Assembly (NCBI GenBank): GCA_015499985.1
Contig: JAAAUF010000298.1
Coordinates: forward strand, 1-41,569
Source of the DNA: Haplosporangium gracile
Lineage: Eukaryota; Mortierellomycota; Mortierellomycetes; Mortierellales; Mortierellaceae
DNA: 41,569 nt
Reading direction: 5' to 3'
Under the pieces are notes generated by a model. That model saw nothing but the letters and a program-made list of their open reading frames with translations, searched no databases and had not been told where the DNA came from. A program made the position numbers and the translations under genes. This document shows positions 31,201 through 41,569 of this stretch, in pieces. Positions within the stretch are counted from its first letter, which is position 1. Each line of letters opens with the position of its first letter.

Positions 31201-34200
31201 CCTCGTCTTTCGCTCCCTCTTCCTTATCATCTGCTGCATCGTCATTATCCTTTGTTGCCTCGTCAGCCTCCTTACCATCATCGCCCTCGACAGCAGGAAT
31301 AATAACAACACGACCACCAGCTGGTGCATCATCTCCTTCATCGGCGCTGTGCCATTGCTCTTGTTGCTTGGACTCGCACCACCCATCTATTGCCCCGAAA
31401 GCTCCCTGTTTAGGTAAACACAAACTCAACGTAAAAAAAAAGTTTACTTCTTTGCGCACTGTTCACTTAGGGCGTTCGTTCTTTTCTCGATAGCCCTTTT
31501 GTTGGAATTTTGATATCGACACAACAAACACGTTTTAATTTTATCTCCCTCGCTTTTTCTTTTTCTTCTCCAAAATATATACCGTCTTTTTTTCTTTCTT
31601 TCATTGTCCCTTCCTGTACATTATCATTATCCTTCCCTTGTATTTTTCCATCTCTTTTTTTCATTCCTTCCACTCCCTGACTCCATTTGCATTACTCACC
31701 TCTCTTTTCCAACTTGTACCCATTCAGTTCGTATGTGTGCTCGCCTACTTGTGTCGTCTGTGTAGCGAATGTGAACGACTACGACGTGTGGACATTCCAA
31801 ACAGCCTTTGTCGTTGGTCCTTGACTATAAATACCCTATTCATCGCTCTCTTTTCAAACCCACAACCCCATTCCTCTTCTTCAAGGAAAGAGAGAGTCAG
31901 AAAAACCTCCGTGCTCACATACACAGTTTATAATTACTCAATCCGTCCCTTACTCATCTGCAACTATAGGGCAACCGTCAGTCTCCTCCTTCACCCCTTC
32001 CTCTTCTCCTCCTACTTTCCCTGTGTCAGCAGCAGGAACACCATCAACACGGATAGTAACCCCTGTCGAGACAACCGTCACCATCACCACCACAGACATT
32101 AACTGTCGCTGTCCCCCTGAAAAACTCGCATTCTGCCCTCACCAGCTCTCCTTCCTTTCTTCCTCTTCTTCTTCTCCCACTGCCGCCTACTCCCTTCTTC
32201 AGCAACAACAACAATTAAGCACACCTCCGTCAATAATTTACGCCGAAATCCAGCCCTTGCGTTACTTTCGTCCCCAGAAAGACAACTACAACATCAGCAA
32301 TATTACCAACAACGACGCCGGCAGGGACAACAACAACAACACCAACACCGACCCAATTGAACCTACATTCCCAACTGGCCTGGAAATTCAAGTCCAAAAC
32401 TCACTCGATTATCTCCGGTCACTGGAGACATATCCCTTATCCGAACAGGAGGCCATCAAAAAGTCTCTCTTGAAACGCAAAAAGCGCCCTCAAAGCTGGA
32501 TTGCCCTGAAAGAGTTTGTCAGTCATCGCATCCTTGGCCTTCACAAAGAACGGGACAGTAACCGACACCAGCAACAACAACAACAGGATTGTCCTGCTCC
32601 CACTGACAGACCACCTCTTCTTTTTCTTGGTCACAGCCGCAACCACAGCACACCAATTCTTGGGAGTCACCAACAGCAACAACGCCAACAAGAGGGCCTC
32701 CTTCGCTCGCCTTCTCCTTCTCCTTCGCTCCCCGTTACCTCCTCTGTTGCCGCTCCTCTTTCAGCACCGAATTCGTTCTCGCGTGCCACCACTCGTCTTT
32801 TGCAAACAGGTTTACTCCGTTGGTCAGAAGAATCTCAGCATCAGCAGCAGCAGGTAAAGAAAGACGATCCAAGAAGGTCTTGACTTGTTTTGTTGCCACA
32901 AACCACTGTTTTATGCTCCGAGGCAAGCGTGTCGTTCTTTTGTCGCACGAGCCAATCACACCACACGTTGTCGTTGTCATTGTCGTTGTTTGGCCCTCTA
33001 ACCCTAATTGCGCTTATTTTACTTGTTCCCCTTTTCATTATACCACCCAGCTGCCCTGCGCTCGTGCCGGCCCTTCAAGTTCAACCGCAAATTCGAGCAC
33101 TCTCTCCTTACCTAACCACAACCACCACCACTACCGCCACGCCTTTGGCGGACACATCCCCACCACAGGCCCGTCCAGGCGAGACTGGTCAACGGCCTCC
33201 CTGGCCAGCATAAGAGCTCCTAGCTCCAGGGACACTTCCCCTCACCCATCGATCATCTCTCCTTCCTGCCTCCTTTCTCCTTCATCCTCACCTCGCTCAT
33301 CTTCTTCCCCTCCGCCTCATCCCTACATCACCTTTCAGCGGAGTCCACGCAGCGAGTCAGGATTATCACCCACTAAAACTGCCACTGTTGGTCCCTCAAC
33401 TTCGTTCTCCCAACTCCAGTCTCGCTTTGAATCCAGCGCTTCAGTGTCCTCAGCGGGTTCTGCCGCATCATCCTCTTTACTCTCCTACAACCACCCTCCT
33501 CTCTCTCAAACCTTATCTTTAACTTCCATGTCCAACTACGCATCCTCCTCAATGAGCTCACTTTCTACCATTTCGGCAACCTCCAACGTCTCCCCTATTT
33601 ACAGTCCCAGTCCTTCAAGCATCTCATTGTTACCGACATTGTCCAGGAGTCCTCTGCACAAGGCTACAACTGGAGGCCAACACCCTTTAGCGACAGTGTC
33701 GACATTCGCGCCAGACTCAACAACAACGACTAACGAGGCCACTGAGAGTGCCAAGGCGGATAAGTCTAGAATAGACACCCAACAACCAACAGACGAGTCA
33801 CTAGCAGCAGGAATGCCGTCGACCCTGAATGATGACAACCAGATTGCATCGGAAGAGGCTGCTTCCAGACAAGAAGACATGCCATCAGATCATCCCAAAA
33901 ACCTTCTCCGTGCAGGACAACAGCAGACAGGATCGTCTATTCTGAACAAGAAGCAGGAGGACTTGAGGACATTAAAGAGCGCTGTCCTTTCAGGATCACA
34001 CAACATCCTTATGCTCCAAATCAAGGCTAGTACTCAGAGCATGGATTCTGATGTGGCCGCCGCTGTCGAAGTGAACGATAGTCAGGAGGCCAGCGAATCG
34101 GATTGGTCGGGTGTTGCCGTGACATCTGGAGATACTCAGCCGCTGTCGCCCCTGACCGCATCATACCCATTCTCGATTCTTTGTCCACTGGCTCCTTCCA

Positions 34201-37197
34201 GCACAACGTCAGTCGATATCCCTGCTGAAGATAGCAACTCAATTGCATTAGTAGCTGAGGATAATGCTACCGAATTAGAGCCACCAGCACAGATACCAAC
34301 AGAGACGAGACAAACCACAGTTACATGTTCACCTGCGGGGACAAAGACTGTCACAGCACCATCAGAGCCAAAACGGAAGTTTGAGATGTGGACGCCACCA
34401 CCACCCAGACTACGACCTACACAAGACATCCACCGAGCTCAACCCCAGCCCCAGCATCATTCTCGGCTCCATTTCTCTCGACTATTGAAACAGCGCTCGT
34501 TCAATTTTCCGTTTACCACGTCTTCATCGTCAACCACTGGTACTTCGTCACAGCAAAGTGGACCCACTGCAAGCCCAGCTTCGAGGACATCGGTCGACGG
34601 CTCTTCCTCACAAGCAGCTGGATCAAGGCCAGAAGATCAGGATTCAGCTGGACGGACGGCATCGTGTGATATCCCTCGCCCTGTTGGACCGCCAGATCCC
34701 ATCCCGCCACACTACCAGCACCTCCAAAACCGTCAAAACAGGAGAAGCTCCTCGTTCCGCCGACGTTCACACGCCGGAGAGCTAGAGCGGTTTTCACCTG
34801 GATGGGTTGTCGTGGAAAACTCCCATCAAGGCGGTGGCCAAACAGGAGGAGCAACCACACCTGCTAGGACTTCTATGAGCGACGACCAAGCGGCAGCTAC
34901 TTTCCCGGAGGCGTATCGGCGATGGAGTTCAGCGCCTACATTCCGTCGTCATGTTTCTTTGGGAGCTCAGCCTCATCTGACATCTATGTGGGGCCGTCTA
35001 TTGACGTCCATTCTCCCTTCTGGAAACGACCATCATCATCATGCACAGGACAGTGACAGCGCGCCTAACAGGGATCGAAGCAACTCTGCTGCAGCAGCGA
35101 CACTTCCAATGAGTAGAGATATTGACCCGTACCTGCAGCAACAGCGTTTGCTCTTGACACCATTGAGCCAGCAGCAGCAAATCCACCCTCTCTACCAACA
35201 ACAGTTGTTTTTCTATGCAGATGAAGTTGTGAGCGAACCTGTGCGGCGAATCTCAGAGTCATCGGATCCCCCCTGTTTCCATGCAGGTTCCGAAGATACC
35301 ACCCACAGCCAGCCTAGACGGTCAATGGCCAACGAGAGTCTTCGAAGGGCAGATTCCCCTTCATTTTTCCCAGCCCTGGCCAACAATGTGCATCTGCAAG
35401 GCGAGCTTGCCCAGGAGGACAGTCGTGAGAGTTTGGAGATGAACTCGGCCGACTCGGGGACCTTTATGAGATCTGAGGCGTACATTGGTTCGGTCGTAGT
35501 GGTTGGAGGGGACACCATTCTGTCACCGAGGTCGTTGTCAGCAGATGGCAAAATTCCCGTCTCTAGTTTGGCATTGTCGCAACCTCCTTCCTACTGGGAA
35601 GCCGAGATCAAGTACAAAGGCTGGCCCAAGATTGAATCCCGTCCTGAGCAAGGTCAAGAGGTGTTACCTCGATATACGTGCTCAGTCTTCCGGGAGGGTT
35701 GTGTTAATCGCAAGACGGAGCTTGTCGGTAACTGGCGGCCCTACCGACGTCCTTGGAAGTACGTTGCAGCTCTTCATTATGTGTTTTTTTTTGCTCAATG
35801 TTTTTTCTTTGCGAGACAAATGAAAATGCTGACTATGAGTGTTGCTGTTTGGCCAAATATGACTCTTTAATAGGAGGACGTTTGCTCATCTTCGCGGTAC
35901 AGCGTTAAGATTGTACGCAGTCGATATGGAGGATGTGCCCCGCCTCCACGTCCGGAACATCAGTCTCCAACTGGCGAAATGTGAGATTGCGACCGACTAC
36001 AAGCAACGATCCAATGTGCTCCGGATCCGAGCCTGCGATCGTACTGTTTTGATCGAGTGCAAGGACAGGATTGATGCCTTGACTTGGTTGGAGCACTTGC
36101 AGGCCGCTGCCAATATTGCGACCAGTCTTGAGGACAGGTCTATGCCCAAATTTTATACCTTGCCCCGAGCCCCGCCACAGCCTCTGTCTCAGCAGCAGGG
36201 GAGTCGATCTGCGGCTTCGTCGAATGCACGATCGAGCGGCGTTGGGTCGAATGTCTCTGGCCGAAACCATCAACTGACTCCTCAGTCACTGCCGCAGTCT
36301 CAGCCTTTGCCTTCACAGCAACAGCAACAACAGCGTCGTGCGTCTGTGGTGCCTATGATGGTTGCTTCCCCTCGTAGCAGCAGCGAAGTGGATGCTTCAG
36401 ATACAGGTGCAGAGGGTACAGATTCTTCTGAGCGTCGACTTCGACGATCGAGAAGTGGTGGACTATTGTCGATGACAACACGATCTGAGCGGAATTCTTC
36501 CGACAGAGAGCGAGAAAGGCAGAGGGATCGACGAAATAACGACGCGTTGAGTGACGAGGCGGCGTTGTGGAATGTTCTCCAGGCACTTGGTCATACGCCG
36601 GATTCGAATTCGGTTTCTTCTCCTTCGACGGATGAGAACGAGATTGAAGACGACGATGATAGTGAGAATGACGAGGATGATGGGCAAGGAACTGATGCTG
36701 AGGCGGGTCCTCCTTCAGCAGATGCCGCGGCTGCAGCGGCGATGGCTGCTCATGGATCGGCGAGACGCAGGAGATCGGTTGGGCGCCGTAATGGTGGTAC
36801 CTGCCATCACCATCACCATCAGAGTCACAGCCATAGCCATCACAGCCACAGCCGCAATCATAGACACCGGGGTCATCATCACCATGACCATAATACGACA
36901 ATCGTTGTTGCGGCCGACTCTGCTGCGACCAGTGGCGTTGCGACGGATGACGAAGGAGGTCATCCTGCCGGTAGGCGGAGCGAGGATCATCCTCATCATT
37001 CGGATCAAGAGACTTTGACGACAACGCGTGATCATCCTCGACTCGTGACTTCGCCCAGCGTACAGATTGCAGCACGACAGCAGCTGAGGGCGAGCTGGAA
37101 CAGAAGACTTTTTGGAGGTCTTTGGAGTCATCATCCTGATTCTTCTTCTTCTTCTTCTTCGCAACATACCCCCACATCCTCGACCGCCGCTATGTGA
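28220..37197 (+). CDS. Very long low-complexity protein with a PH domain (predicted 2126 aa, five exons; 5' part uncertain)
   Basis: The model joins 28220-29267, 30997-31413, 31970-32853, 33051-35758 and 35874-37197. All junctions are GT-AG, in phase, and the first start is the ATG at 28220. The last two exons are well supported by a pleckstrin homology domain: LPRYTCSVFREGCVNRK, NWRPYRRPWK|RTFAHLRGTA, LRLYAVD, a VLIEC strand and the closing helix with the invariant Trp in ALTWLEHLQAA (about 1655-1785). PH domains bind phosphoinositides or proteins at membranes. A helical segment SLDYLRSLETYPLSEQEAIK lies in exon 3. The rest is Ser/Gln/Thr/Pro-rich, with a run of five Cys in exon 1 and a His-rich tail (about 1985-2020). 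Intron 1 would be 1729 nt, far longer than other introns here. The first exon may instead belong to a separate short gene ending at 29365. Confidence 0.6.
29268..30996 (+). other. Putative 1.7 kb intron or separate intergenic region
   Basis: The stretch starts with GTAAAT and ends with TTTGCAG. It contains no recognisable gene. At its left edge a 51-nt mini-intron (29268-29318) is possible and would lead to a stop at 29363-29365. A G12 run lies at 29419-29430. GA-rich sequence (about 29740-30250) gives way to a CT-rich block (30440-30700) and leader-like AC-rich sequence (30800-30950), which could be a promoter and leader of a gene that begins downstream. Confidence 0.45.
29419..29430. repeat. 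G12 homopolymer
   Basis: Twelve G in a row within a GA-rich context. Its length may be misassembled. Confidence 0.9.
36808..36889 (+). other. Histidine-rich segment in the PH-domain protein
   Basis: In frame with the PH gene, this segment reads HHHHHQSHSHSHHSHSRN and continues through HRHRGHHHHDH. Histidine makes up well over half of the residues. Such stretches can bind zinc, nickel or copper or target nuclear speckles. No specific function follows from the sequence. Confidence 0.7.
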
Positions 37198-38389
37198 AAA
37201 GAAGGAGGTTTTATGGTTTTTTTTATCATTTTTTTTTCTTGACATCGACTCCACCACAACTCCTAACCACCACCACGGTAACCTACAACCAATGAGCCTA
37301 TAATCTAATAATAAAAGAAAAGCGTGTCGTTTTACTATTCTTTGTACATGTGGAAAAGAAAGCACATTGGGAAAGAAAGCATAATAGGAAAGAAAGAAAA
37401 AAAAAGGGATGTGTGCTCCCTTTGCCTTGTCTTTTTACTTATGCTGTCGTATTCCCTATTCAACACGGACACTTGATTGTCATGTCACGATGCTGGGTCA
37501 TTGTTTCCTTTACCTAAAAAAAGAGTCATCCATTTGACATGACGGAATAGAGCGAGAGAGGACAAAAAAAAGAAGGGGGTTGGTTGAGTTGACAGCAAAC
37601 TCAGAACAATAGGGGGAGAAAAAGGAGAAGACAAAGAAATCGTCTAAAATGGATAGGACAGCATTGGGACAAGAATATCCTTGGATTGAGAGCGCGCTCG
37701 AAACAACTGAAGCGAGAAGCCAGAGATGAAGAGATTGACGGAGAGGGTGTAGTAGTGGAAAGGAGGGGGGAAGGATAGCATTCCAGGCGGTATTTCCCCT
37801 TTTGCCTCTTTACCTCTCCTTTCGATATCTACAAACATGGGAATAGTAGAAGGAGTAAAGAGCAGGAAAAAAAGGTTGAGCGGATGGTGAAAAAATAGAA
37901 AAAAAAAAGTTGAGAGGAACAAATTTGTGTGCTGCATGGGTACCATTGAGTTTTTTTTTATTTTTTTTTGCATGGAGCGCCTATCCCCGCCCCGATGAGG
38001 GTATTGTATTTATGTGAGCCGTGGCATGGATGGTGGGCACTGAATCTGTATCTGCGTTGTATTTGTCTTGTATGGCTGCATGCTCTAGGCTCATTAATTC
38101 AATGGTGTGCAGTCGTACAATGGTGGTCTCGGTGCACACTTCCACACTTCCAAAAAAAAAAGTGAAAACCCAATTGGTGCACAATAACATTATTTAGTGC
38201 CCCCAGAACTCCATTTTAGGATCTTTTTATTCTTTTTGCTCTTCTCTTCTTCTAATTACTCGTTTTCTCTTTCCTCTCCTTCTTTTCTTCTTCTTCATCA
38301 CACTTCATTACCTCTTTTAACTAATCCCTATACCCTTACTCATTCGCCCTCCACTTACCTCTCTGATTTAACACACTATACCCCTACAC
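37198..38389. other. Intergenic region between the PH gene and the 872-aa gene
   Basis: About 1.2 kb without a recognisable gene. An AATAAAAG at about 37308-37315 may be the polyadenylation signal of the PH gene. The right half is first purine-rich (37540-37920) and then CT-rich (38220-38390), which resembles a leader before the ATG at 38390. Frames here encode only low-complexity peptides. Confidence 0.6.
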
Positions 38390-41249
38390 ATGAACAGAGA
38401 TCGAGACCCTACTCAGGTGACCGGTTCTCTCGCCACACCAACACCTTCCTCTACAACCACCACAGAACCCACAGCCCCACTCCCCTCCCTCCCCTCCCTC
38501 CCCTCCCTCTCCTCGACTCCAGCAGACCCACTAGCAGGCCTTTCGAAGATCAAACAAACCGCCCTCCTCCTCAAACAAAAGGTCGCCGGGACCAATATCA
38601 AACCCCAGAAACAGCCCAACAAGATCTCTCACCCCTGGACCATCAATCCTTCCTCGCGCTCTGCCTCTTTCCCTTCCCCCACTTCTATCCATTCGCCCAA
38701 TTCTCCTTCTTCCTCTTCCTTCTCTTCGCCGTCAAGCCCTTCACATTCTCTAGGAGGAAGTGGAGGAAAGGCGGTGGGGATTAAGGCAATGATTGCTGCG
38801 AGGGAGGACCCGTCGTTGAGTTGTAACAAGATGGCCCCTCCCGGGACTCAGCCCATCCCGGCACCACAGAAACGTGAAACCAGAGCTGGTATGACCAAAC
38901 TTCAGCTGTCACAGTCTCCTTCTTCCTCTTCTTCGCTTATTCAGTCGTCTTCTGCTGCTGTTGTGGACGGACAGGATCGAAATGACGAACAGAGCAAGGA
39001 GGAGGAAGAGAAGGAGAAGGAGGAGAGGGAGGAGAAGGAGGAGAGGGAGGAGAAGGAAAGGCGACGAAGGCAGACGAAGAGGGAATCTATCCAAGAACAA
39101 CAACAGCAGCAGCAAGCAGCAACAGCAACCACATCAATTACACCACCGGCAGCAGCAGCAGCAGTGTTGGAAAGTATACCCGTCTCAGAGGCTATTACTG
39201 TTACAAAATCGACGACAACATCTACAGACCTTGCAGGGAAGAGGTCGAGCAGACGGAGGAATGGAGCTGCTACCTTGATCCCTAGTCAGTTCTCTCCCTC
39301 TTTATCCACCCCTTCTCCCCTATCTCCAACCTCAACCTTTACCACTACGCCTTCCTCGGGTTCACCTGTTCGGCCAGCATTTATGAAGGCATTTGAAGAT
39401 ATTCGACCAATTGAAACCGTCAAGACTGTCAGCGCCAGTGAGGAGAGGCCTTCCACGTTATCAACGACGACTACAACGACAGCGACAACGACAGCGACAA
39501 CGACGACCACACGTTCTCCCCTGACCTCGGCCCTTCCGCCTCTGTCGCCTACATTGGCATCCCCTCTTGTAATTATTACAACGGGAAAGACACAGCCTGC
39601 TTCCCCCTCTGTGTCTGTATTTGACCGCCCCTCCATGACACTCCGCCGTCATACGACCACCAACAGTCCAAGCTCCCCATTGACGTCTTCACCATTTGTT
39701 CCAACCCGCCGCCCAACACCCCCTGTCATTCCTATTCCTGGCCTTCCCGCCGGGATGACCTCCCACCACCATCACCAGCCTATGGGTGTAATCAACCCGA
39801 CCCTTCGCCAGCTGCAGACCCCTAACATCCCGACCAACTTGGTCCAGGCCCGCATTTTGCAGCAAGAAGAAGAAAAGCGGAAAGCAGAGGAATTGGCCAA
39901 GATCCCTATCACTGCAAACTTGCGACAGGTGAAAAAGATCCAGGCCGTCCTGGTCTCGGACGATGAGGACGATGATCCTAAAGCAGGAAGATCGTCTTCG
40001 GCTAGTTCTCCGGCGTCTTCTTCGCTCAGTGCGGGTACTTCGACGAGACCTCGATCCAAGACTGCGACGGTGACATCACAGACTTCCGTGCCTGTGTCGG
40101 TGTTGGTAGGTGGTAAACGACGAGGCGATCGAAACCATGTTGAACCTGTTGCGATCCCGAAGCGGTTGGCGGATCAGGTCGAGCATATCTTGGGACGCAA
40201 ACTTGCAGGCAAGGGAAGCGTCCTAGACGAGCGCGAGAAAGAGCGCGAGGTAAACAATAAGCACTGCTTGCCTTTTTTTCGTTATATTTTCTTGAGACTG
40301 TTTCGTTTCTGTTCTCCCTTTGGGTTCTGAACTACGATAATTGACAATTTAGCATGCTAATTTGTTGTAAAATTAGGAGGAGGAGGCGCGAAAGGCAGCA
40401 GAACCATTGCCGCCAATTGTACTGGGGAAACCGCGCAAGCGTGCCCTAACATCAGCCCACATCCGCAACCTGGTCTCGTCATGGGACATCAAGGTTGAAG
40501 AAGCCAAGGAACTGACCTCAGAGGCAGAACGGATTCGAATCTTCTTGGAGGAACGCAGTACCGCGCATGCAGAACTGCCCAAACCTAAAGTGGCTCCTAC
40601 AGCGGAAGAGTTGTTGAGACCTCTTCCCGCTCTCCCGCCGCCTCCCTCCCCCTCGGAACTCCATCAGCTGCTGGTCAATGGTGGGGTTCCCTCGGGTTCT
40701 AATTTGGACGCCACTAGTGGAAGCATTGGAAGAAGACGTGGAAGGACTGTGGCAACTTCTAATGGGAGTGGTGGCAGGACGTTTGGACATGTGAAGGGTG
40801 CCAGTGTCGCGTCTGCTTCTCCTTCGACGACCGTGCAGTCGATGCAAAAGACAAAGATCTTATTGTCCACGCCTTCGCAGAGCAGTTTTGTTGCTTCGAG
40901 TACTTCAAGTAGTAGTAAGAAGGATGATGAGCTGTTGGAACAGCAGCAGCAGCAACAAGTGGAGCAGAAGAAGGATGTTCCTTCGGAGGGTACTGAAACT
41001 GGTACTCGCCGACCAGCTCTCTCGGTAAGTTGGCGCATTTTTTTTTCTGGCTTAATTGTTGGTGCATGGTGGTCGATATTGAAGATGAAAACTTAATTGA
41101 CCATCAATCCTTCCCTCTGAACCATTTTTTTTTTTTAGATGGAGGCATTAGACACGACAAAGAGGACGGGTGAGCTCTTGGTCAGCAAGGCGGCGATCAA
41201 TAGACCCCGTCGCAAGCGTAACCCTACCCTTACCCAGGAAGCCCTGTGA
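38390..41249 (+). CDS. Low-complexity protein of unknown function, 872 aa, three exons
   Basis: Exons are 38390-40249, 40377-41024 and 41139-41249, all phase 0 with GTAA donors and TTAG acceptors. I do not recognise the family. The first 600 residues are Ser/Thr/Pro-rich. They include an ordered-looking patch LAGLSKIKQTALLLKQKV (about 50-67), an acidic/basic coil of Glu, Lys and Arg (about 204-235), a Thr-run segment, and a conserved-looking helix ARILQQEEEKRKAEELAKIP before an acidic SDDEDDD. The second exon begins with an EEEARKAAE helix, then KPRKRALTSAHIRNLVSSWD, an EEAKELTSEAERIRIFLEER helix and a Pro-rich linker. The tail RPRRKRNPTLTQEAL is strongly basic, and with KPRKR it could serve in nuclear import. 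The splice at 40249/40377 continues the charged helix, which supports the model. Confidence 0.75.
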
Positions 41250-41402
41250 AACTGCCCTTGGCTGTATTCCTAAGGCTACCCCTCCCACTCTCCTCTCTTC
41301 TAATTTATGATAATATCTTTTTTTTGAAAAAAATGATTGATACCAAACAAAAAGTTATTCAAAGAAATGACAAAAAAAAACAAAAAAATGAAAACAATAA
41401 CG

Positions 41403-41434
<32 letters not shown>

Positions 41435-41569
41435 TTATGAACAAATAAAACAAACACGTTACGAATTTTTTTTATTTAATTATCTTTTTTTTTTGTGAAA
41501 CGTTGAAGAAAAGGATACAAGTACAATAAATGGAGGATGGGGTATTTTGGTGTGTGAAGGGTAAAATAA
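41250..41569. other. 3' region of the 872-aa gene with two AATAAA signals
   Basis: AATAAA occurs at 41444-41449 and 41525-41530; either could serve as a polyadenylation signal. The stretch is A/T-rich with a CT/CA repeat. I see no further gene before the window ends. Confidence 0.55.
41403..41434. repeat. (CT)7(CA)9 dinucleotide microsatellite
   Basis: Seven CT units are followed by nine CA units in the 3' region of the last gene. Confidence 0.95.

Noticed and set aside
36353..37177. 274-codon minus-strand frame, Asp/Gly/His-rich
   Set aside because: It is the mirror of the low-complexity PH-gene exon; triplet repeats keep several frames open.
28220..41249. Possible origin of the repeat-rich right half by transposon insertion
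   Set aside because: No terminal inverted repeats, target duplications, transposase, reverse transcriptase or integrase sequence is visible; simple repeats explain the composition.

Overview
The window is nuclear DNA of a filamentous fungus. Genes are split by many short GT-AG introns and stand on both strands. There are no operons, no ribosome binding sites and no bacterial features. Long CT-rich leaders, Ser/Gln/His-rich low-complexity proteins and a large ribonuclease-inhibitor-like LRR protein with an N-terminal region I associate with Mortierella-type fungi suggest Mortierellomycota (Mortierella/Linnemannia-like). That placement is inference from style and one protein family, not a database result.

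Layout. 248-392 (+): last exon of an ABC-C (MRP/YCF1-type) transporter. 1256-2523 (+): DUF4112 protein. 2795-4799 (-): SPRTN-type DNA-protein crosslink protease. 5699-6913 (+): ribosomal protein uL22 (RPL17). 7235-10491 (-): spindle checkpoint protein MAD1. 10758-11591 (+): mitoribosomal protein mS34. 11854-14138 (-): ArfGAP2/3 (Glo3). 15457-18889 (+): 1102-residue LRR protein of unknown function. 19131-20504 (-): ZNF830 homologue. 20802-25113 (+): SMC6. 28220-37197 (+): very long low-complexity protein with a PH domain; its 5' half is uncertain. 38390-41249 (+): 872-residue protein I do not recognise. Exon boundaries were worked out by hand from splice signals, reading phase and family alignment. 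Every internal junction of the recognised genes keeps phase.

How the genes relate. These are single eukaryotic transcription units. Four of the recognised genes act in genome maintenance or chromosome segregation: SPRTN, MAD1, ZNF830 and SMC6. ZNF830 and SMC6 are divergent, with only 297 bp between their start codons, so they may share a promoter. The two ribosomal protein genes have long introns with an unusual density of the sense-strand pentamer CAGGA, which RPL17 also shows in its upstream region.

The least explained parts are the LRR protein (15457-18889), the roughly 3.1 kb without a recognisable gene at 25114-28219, which includes a 9-base assembly gap, and the 5' structure of the PH gene. 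I saw no transposon, tRNA, rRNA, CRISPR or viral gene.
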